Source of the DNA: a bacterium | GTDB lineage: Bacteria > Patescibacteria > Microgenomatia > UBA1400 > UBA12108 | Reading direction: 5' to 3' | Assembly: GCA_021788365.1 (NCBI GenBank) | Contig: JAJYKS010000001.1 | Span: 160,485 to 224,484, forward strand | DNA length: 64,000 bases | In this document: piece by piece, positions 60,424 to 64,000 of the stretch | Layout: each line of letters starts with the position of its first letter | How positions within the stretch are numbered: position 1 is the first letter of the stretch | Notes under the pieces: generated by a model | What the model was told of the DNA's origin: nothing | The model's database searches: none | Seen by the model: only the letters and a program-made list of their open reading frames with translations | Made by a program: the position numbers and the translations under genes

Positions 60424-61248
60424 ATGACAGACACGATTTACGATCGTATACATCGTTCGCTTACGTGGAAGCGTATCGTCGCATTTAATTTTGTGCTCTT
60501 TCTTGTCCTGATTGTTCCGCTCTCCGTTCAGCTTGCGCAAACAAATACCGAGAATCGTTCTTCGGCTTCGTCGGGCAATCCTGTACCCTCGGTGACGCCA
60601 CCCCCTAGCTACCCCTCTGGTGCTCCGACCATAGCCCGCGTCTCTATGTTCTTTGGGAAGCCTGGCGATACCGTTGTTGTTCTCGGATCTAATTTCGGCG
60701 ACTATCAGTGGGGTAGCCATGTTTACGTCGGGAATGTCGAGGCAACGGCAGACAATATAGTCCGTTGGAGTAATACAGTACTCGAGGTAAAGATTCCCGA
60801 AGGTGCGCGAACCGGGAAGGTGTGGGTTGTCGTCAACGGGAAGCAAGCTGCTTGGGATGGTAGCTTACTCCTTTACGATGTGGCGCATGCCGCTCAGGTT
60901 GGTTTTCAGCGTCTTTCTTCTACCCAAGCACACCTGTTTACTCTTAATGCAAACGGGGCAGTACGTGGCATGCTCGACATCGCGTATGACAGCGAGCCTA
61001 TTACTTTCACGCCTGGACCTGGTGTTACGGTAACCTCCCAAACGCCGAGCGTGGATAATCTTGGTAAGACGCTTACTATTGCCTTTACCTTGTCCTCACC
61101 GCTCCCTACTTCCCAGACCATTCTGGGTGATGTTAGTTATCCTGGGATTGGGTCACTCGAGATTATCCGCGCTGAACTCTACGACTCCAGCAACACTCTC
61201 ATGCCCCTCTACTCCGACCCTCTATCGGTAAAGCTATTACCACAATAG
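60424..61248 (+). CDS. Membrane-anchored IPT/TIG-domain protein
   Basis: 274 aa. N-terminal helix IVAFNFVLFLVLIVPLSVQLAQ, Ser/Pro linker, then FGKPGDTVVVLGSNFGDYQWGSHVYVGN ... ILWSNTVLEVKIPEGARTGKVWVVVNG-like Ig/TIG strands and a second beta-rich domain. Probably cell-surface. A GGGGGAAAGGG site (60409-60419) precedes the ATG. Confidence 0.7.
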   Translation: MTDTIYDRIHRSLTWKRIVAFNFVLFLVLIVPLSVQLAQTNTENRSSASSGNPVPSVTPPPSYPSGAPTIARVSMFFGKPGDTVVVLGSNFGDYQWGSHVYVGNVEATADNIVRWSNTVLEVKIPEGARTGKVWVVVNGKQAAWDGSLLLYDVAHAAQVGFQRLSSTQAHLFTLNANGAVRGMLDIAYDSEPITFTPGPGVTVTSQTPSVDNLGKTLTIAFTLSSPLPTSQTILGDVSYPGIGSLEIIRAELYDSSNTLMPLYSDPLSVKLLPQ

Positions 61249-61256
61249 CGATCTCT

Positions 61257-61952
61257 CTATTTTTTCAACTGTTTTTTGAGGTTTTTGTACCACTCGTTTA
61301 GGACTGTCGAGATGAGGTCTTTGGCTCCGAGGCCAATTGCCAAACCAAAACCAAGCGCGAGCATCGCGACAAAGCCGATAAAGAGAATGTTTATGAATGA
61401 GGATGCTATTTGTAGCTCTGAGAACGCTGCAAGTGTAGCGATGGTTATGGTTGTGTAGCTCGCAATTTTGCCCATCAAACGAGCCGAGCGTAAGTCTACC
61501 GAAGCCAGAGCTCCTTTTACCAGCCCCTCTACAATGCCAGCTAAGAGTACGCCGATCGCGAGCACTATGACGGCAGAGAGAATGTTCGGTACAAAGCCAA
61601 GTATCGCAACCAATAGGGACGAGACGGTTGTGAGACCAAGAATATTGGTGGCTGCGATGAAGAACGTTAGGACGATGAGCCATTTTACGAGCGCGCCAAC
61701 GATTTCTTCACCTTTTTCACTTACCTCAGCATTGGTCAAAAATTCCCGAAACTTTGTGTCTTTTACCCAATTCTCGAAATGAATGACCTGAAGACTTTTG
61801 ACAACAAGACGTTTCAACCAGTTGCCCAATACAATCCCTAGTACAAAAACCAAGACAGCTCCGATGAGGTTGGGAAGAAAATCGAACGTTTTACTTAGCG
61901 TCCCTAAAAAGACTGTACTCAGGGCATTTTGCCAGGAATTGAAATCGAACAT
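61257..61952 (-). CDS. Small-conductance channel-like membrane protein (TM-helix repeat)
   Basis: 231 aa, five hydrophobic segments with the repeated GAVLVFVLGIVLGNWLKRLV / SAVIVLAIGVLLAGIVEGLV pattern of the conserved TM-helix family (MscS-related). The beta domain of MscS is missing. Likely pore or membrane scaffold, function open. Confidence 0.72.
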   Translation of the reverse strand: MFDFNSWQNALSTVFLGTLSKTFDFLPNLIGAVLVFVLGIVLGNWLKRLVVKSLQVIHFENWVKDTKFREFLTNAEVSEKGEEIVGALVKWLIVLTFFIAATNILGLTTVSSLLVAILGFVPNILSAVIVLAIGVLLAGIVEGLVKGALASVDLRSARLMGKIASYTTITIATLAAFSELQIASSFINILFIGFVAMLALGFGLAIGLGAKDLISTVLNEWYKNLKKQLKK

Positions 61953-61985
61953 ATATCCTCCTTCGGTATAGCGTATGGCTATACC

Positions 61986-62957
61986 TTATGTTTGCAATGC
62001 TTTATATACCGTTTCGATTGCTAGATAAAGCGGGATCGCGAGCACGGCACCCATAACGCCCCCCAGCGTGTAGCCAATCAAAAGTACGACAATCGTTACG
62101 ATTGGGCGGATGCCAGCGGCAGTTTGCATGACTTTTGGTACTACAAAGTTGTTTTCTGTTTGTTGGATGAGTATGCTCATTGCGAGCGCTCCCAAGCCGG
62201 TCAGGGGCGACACGGTGAGGCCCATGAGTATTGCAGGAATAGCTGAAATGACCGGTCCTATATTTGGTACTGCTTCCATAAGTCCGGCGAGCAGTGCAAG
62301 CGGTAGTGTATAGGGTATGCCAAGCAATGTGAGTCCGATAAATGACATGACACCAATAATGGTCATTAGTAAGAGCTCACCACGTACCCAGCCGCCTACT
62401 CGTTTTTCTATGTCTGCGACAATTGATTCAATTCTGCGTCCCCCATCCCCCGTTCCTAAGAACAGCCGTAGGAAGTGTGGTAAGTTTGCCCGCTCTATGT
62501 ACAGGTAGTACGTCATGAAAAATACTGCAAAGACCGTAACTAGATTGCCGAACGTACCGGCCGCGATCTTTAGTAAATTCGAGGGAATGTCGCCGAATTG
62601 TGTTGAGAACATGGTAGGACTAACTACGATACTCCACCGAGCAGAGAGAGAGTCAAGAAACTTGGGGAGATTCTGGACAAGGCCGGCGGTCTCAGTAACT
62701 ATGGCTGGAACGAGCGAGACGACGAGTGTTGTAAATATCCCCACGACGGCGAGGAATAGGAGTAGGAATACTACCATTGGTGGGATTTTTACTTTTGCCG
62801 CTCCCCGCACCAGCGGGCCCACTGCCGTCATCAGAATAAAGGAAATAAAGAGTGTAATGATAATCCCGCGGATTTGATAGAGAAACCAGAAACCAAGCAA
62901 GTAGAGTAGTGTCGTGAGGATTGTGCGTGAGGTAATCTCGATCTTTTGGACTGCCAT
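61986..62957 (-). CDS. AI-2E family transporter
   Basis: 323 aa, about eight helices. Family marks: FLYQIRGIIITLFISFILMTAVGPLVRGAAK near the start, GVMSFIGLTLLGIPYTLPLALLAGLMEAVPNIGPVISAIPAIL and GVMGAVLAIPLYLAI. Exports small molecules or ions. The ATG at 62957 follows the miaA stop at 62960 by 2 bp. Confidence 0.87.
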   Translation of the reverse strand: MAVQKIEITSRTILTTLLYLLGFWFLYQIRGIIITLFISFILMTAVGPLVRGAAKVKIPPMVVFLLLFLAVVGIFTTLVVSLVPAIVTETAGLVQNLPKFLDSLSARWSIVVSPTMFSTQFGDIPSNLLKIAAGTFGNLVTVFAVFFMTYYLYIERANLPHFLRLFLGTGDGGRRIESIVADIEKRVGGWVRGELLLMTIIGVMSFIGLTLLGIPYTLPLALLAGLMEAVPNIGPVISAIPAILMGLTVSPLTGLGALAMSILIQQTENNFVVPKVMQTAAGIRPIVTIVVLLIGYTLGGVMGAVLAIPLYLAIETVYKALQT

Positions 62958-62959
62958 AT

Positions 62960-63841
62960 CTAGATGGTACCAGGTTTGTCCACAAACTGCCACTCGACCG
63001 ACTGTTTCTTGAACCACACTATTTGCCGCTTGGCATAGGCGAGCTCGTCGGCTACCCACCTATCCACCATTTCTGTTTCACTCATCTCCCCTTTTATGTA
63101 CGTCATGAGGGAGCGATAGCCAATGGCGGAGAGGGACGTCATGTTTTCGCCGTATTGGGAAAGTAGCCGCTTGGCTTCTTCTACGGCACCTGCTGCGAGG
63201 CGCGCGCGAACGCGAACTTCGATTGCACTACGATAATTCGAATCATCGTAGTAGCGAAGACCAATTACCTTAGATTCTAGAAGAGAGATTCTAGATTCTA
63301 GCTTTTTTGGCGCGATGGCTATTTCGATGGCGCGGACTAAGCGGCGGGGATTGGCGCGGTCGCTTTCGTTCATTGAAGTAAGTTTTTGAGGATCTACTCG
63401 ATACAATTTGTCTTGTAATTCTGATACCGAGTACCCGACGAGCTCACTACGCAAATGGTTGTTTGGCGGAATATGTAGCGTGCCGATACCGCTGGTTAAT
63501 GCTTTTACGTATAGCCCCGTACCGCCAACCACGATCGGCAGTACCCCATCGTCCCACGCAGCGGTAATGTGCGGCATGACGGCGTCATACCATGTTGCGA
63601 CAGAACAGGGTTCGTCGGGATCTACAATGTCCACGCCGTATATATGTGTAGTATGGGGATGGTCTTTGCCGGTCACCACATCCATGCCGCGATACACCTG
63701 GCGCGAGTCGGCGGAGATGAGGATGCTGGGTTGCTTTTTGGCGAGTTCGAGAGCGAGCGCGGTTTTGCCGGTTCCTGTGGGGCCTACAACGCATAGCAGC
63801 GGCTGCTGCTTAATTTTCAAATTCCAATTTTCAATTTTCAT
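62960..63841 (-). CDS. miaA: tRNA dimethylallyltransferase MiaA
   Basis: 293 aa. P-loop VVGPTGTGKTALALELAK, SADSRQVYRGMDVVTGK, GGTGLYVKAL and NPRRLVRAIEI are MiaA motifs. It isopentenylates A37 of UNN-reading tRNAs. The first dozen residues (KIENWNLKIKQQP) come from an AT-rich CAATTTTC-type repeat, and GATTCTA heptamers insert ESRISLLESK in the middle. Confidence 0.93.
   Translation of the reverse strand: MKIENWNLKIKQQPLLCVVGPTGTGKTALALELAKKQPSILISADSRQVYRGMDVVTGKDHPHTTHIYGVDIVDPDEPCSVATWYDAVMPHITAAWDDGVLPIVVGGTGLYVKALTSGIGTLHIPPNNHLRSELVGYSVSELQDKLYRVDPQKLTSMNESDRANPRRLVRAIEIAIAPKKLESRISLLESKVIGLRYYDDSNYRSAIEVRVRARLAAGAVEEAKRLLSQYGENMTSLSAIGYRSLMTYIKGEMSETEMVDRWVADELAYAKRQIVWFKKQSVEWQFVDKPGTI
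63271..63302. repeat. GATTCTA heptamers inside miaA
   Basis: GATTCTA occurs at three places in 32 nt (one separate, two in tandem), encoding KLESRISLLESK on the minus strand, an extra loop in the enzyme. Confidence 0.6.
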
Positions 63842-63878
63842 TCAAATCTCAATCGTTAATTTTCAATTTACAATTGTC
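63811..63878. repeat. AT-rich CAATTTTC-type repeat at miaA start
   Basis: Imperfect repeats of CAATTTTC/AATTTTCAA span the miaA start codon and the 42-bp gap before it. Confidence 0.55.
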
Positions 63879-63883
63879 AAAGA

Positions 63884-64000
63884 TTATTTAATCACTTTGG
63901 GACGAAGCGAGCCGAGGTTGGGCTGATTAATAATATCCTCCAAGATTTGCCAGCGCTTCTTTTTGACGGCGGATGACACGTCGTCCTGATACAGCCGCCA
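63884..64000 (-). CDS. C-terminal end of an unidentified protein (partial)
   Basis: Minus-strand frame gives WRLYQDDVSSAVKKKRWQIL then 18 more residues and TAA (63886-63884). Charged, helical, cytoplasmic in character. The family could not be recognised. It lies upstream of miaA on the same strand. Confidence 0.5.
   Translation of the reverse strand, partial: WRLYQDDVSSAVKKKRWQILEDIINQPNLGSLRPKVIK

Noticed and set aside
60394..60846. 150-aa minus-strand open frame over the IPT/TIG gene
   Set aside because: Arg-rich shadow of a well-supported secreted protein gene.
1..64000. TGA reassigned to Gly as in some CPR groups
   Set aside because: TGA ends many genes at normal family length, for instance in ATGA overlaps at 9775, 30907 and 49918.
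1..64000. CRISPR array
   Set aside because: No regularly spaced direct repeats of 25-40 nt were seen on either strand.

Overview
The window is a 64 kb piece of a bacterial chromosome read with the standard code (TGA works as a stop in many overlapping gene junctions). Small compact genes, a short ProRS without an editing insert, an archaeal-type AspRS, DUF4446, DUF3048 and winged-helix/nucleotidyltransferase proteins, and an abundance of short accessory enzymes suggest a Patescibacteria (CPR) genome. That is an inference; no 16S gene is present.

Layout. 1-4.1 kb: ZIP metal transporter, secreted FGE-like and HNH-like proteins, a DUF1801-type protein and a GATase-like protein. 4.2-6.5 kb: a ClpP-like protease beside a DUF2806-like protein, plus an unknown gene. 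6.7-21.1 kb: an AT-rich cluster that carries the full preQ0 (7-cyano-7-deazaguanine) route (folE, queD, queE, queC) interleaved with a PIG-L deacetylase, DegT aminotransferase, Gfo/Idh oxidoreductase, three glycosyltransferases, two radical SAM enzymes, a glycerol-1-phosphate-dehydrogenase-like enzyme, an aminoglycoside-adenylyltransferase-like protein and an MFS exporter. No queF, tgt, queA or queG is present, so a glycosylated 7-deazapurine/aminosugar natural product is the best reading; this is the most unusual part of the window. 21.1-28.2 kb: a candidate defence operon (XRE regulator, 1529-aa SF1 helicase-nuclease, TM0106-type RecB-like nuclease, HEPN-like protein). 28.3-34.1 kb: a membrane OB-fold protein, then a phage-like module (unknown protein, ParB-methyltransferase fusion, small and large terminase, large serine recombinase) without any capsid genes. 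34.1-37.1 kb: HAD-GNAT fusion, histidine phosphatase, small kinase and alpha/beta hydrolase.

37.3-64 kb is core genome: tRNA-Gln(CUG), a bactofilin-like membrane protein, an HD protein, a T-box-led CsaA/EamA/ProRS group, GluRS, a T-box-led AspRS, D-Ala-D-Ala carboxypeptidase, RecJ, CCA-adding enzyme, metallophosphoesterase, PyrD, small oxidoreductases, RNase P RNA, SecDF, an AbrB/wHTH-nucleotidyltransferase pair, DUF3048, DUF4446, Nth, a methyltransferase, a retropepsin-like protein, an IPT/TIG protein, a small-conductance-channel-like protein, an AI-2E family permease and MiaA.

Two genome-wide habits stand out. First genes of transcription units very often have a TANNNT hexamer exactly 6-7 nt before the ATG, implying leaderless mRNAs, while internal genes use ATGA overlaps or GGAGG-type sites. 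Second, short repeats have invaded coding and RNA genes: a palindromic element in proS, GATTCNN heptamers in cca and miaA, and 13-17 nt perfect mini-hairpins in rnpB and both T-box leaders.
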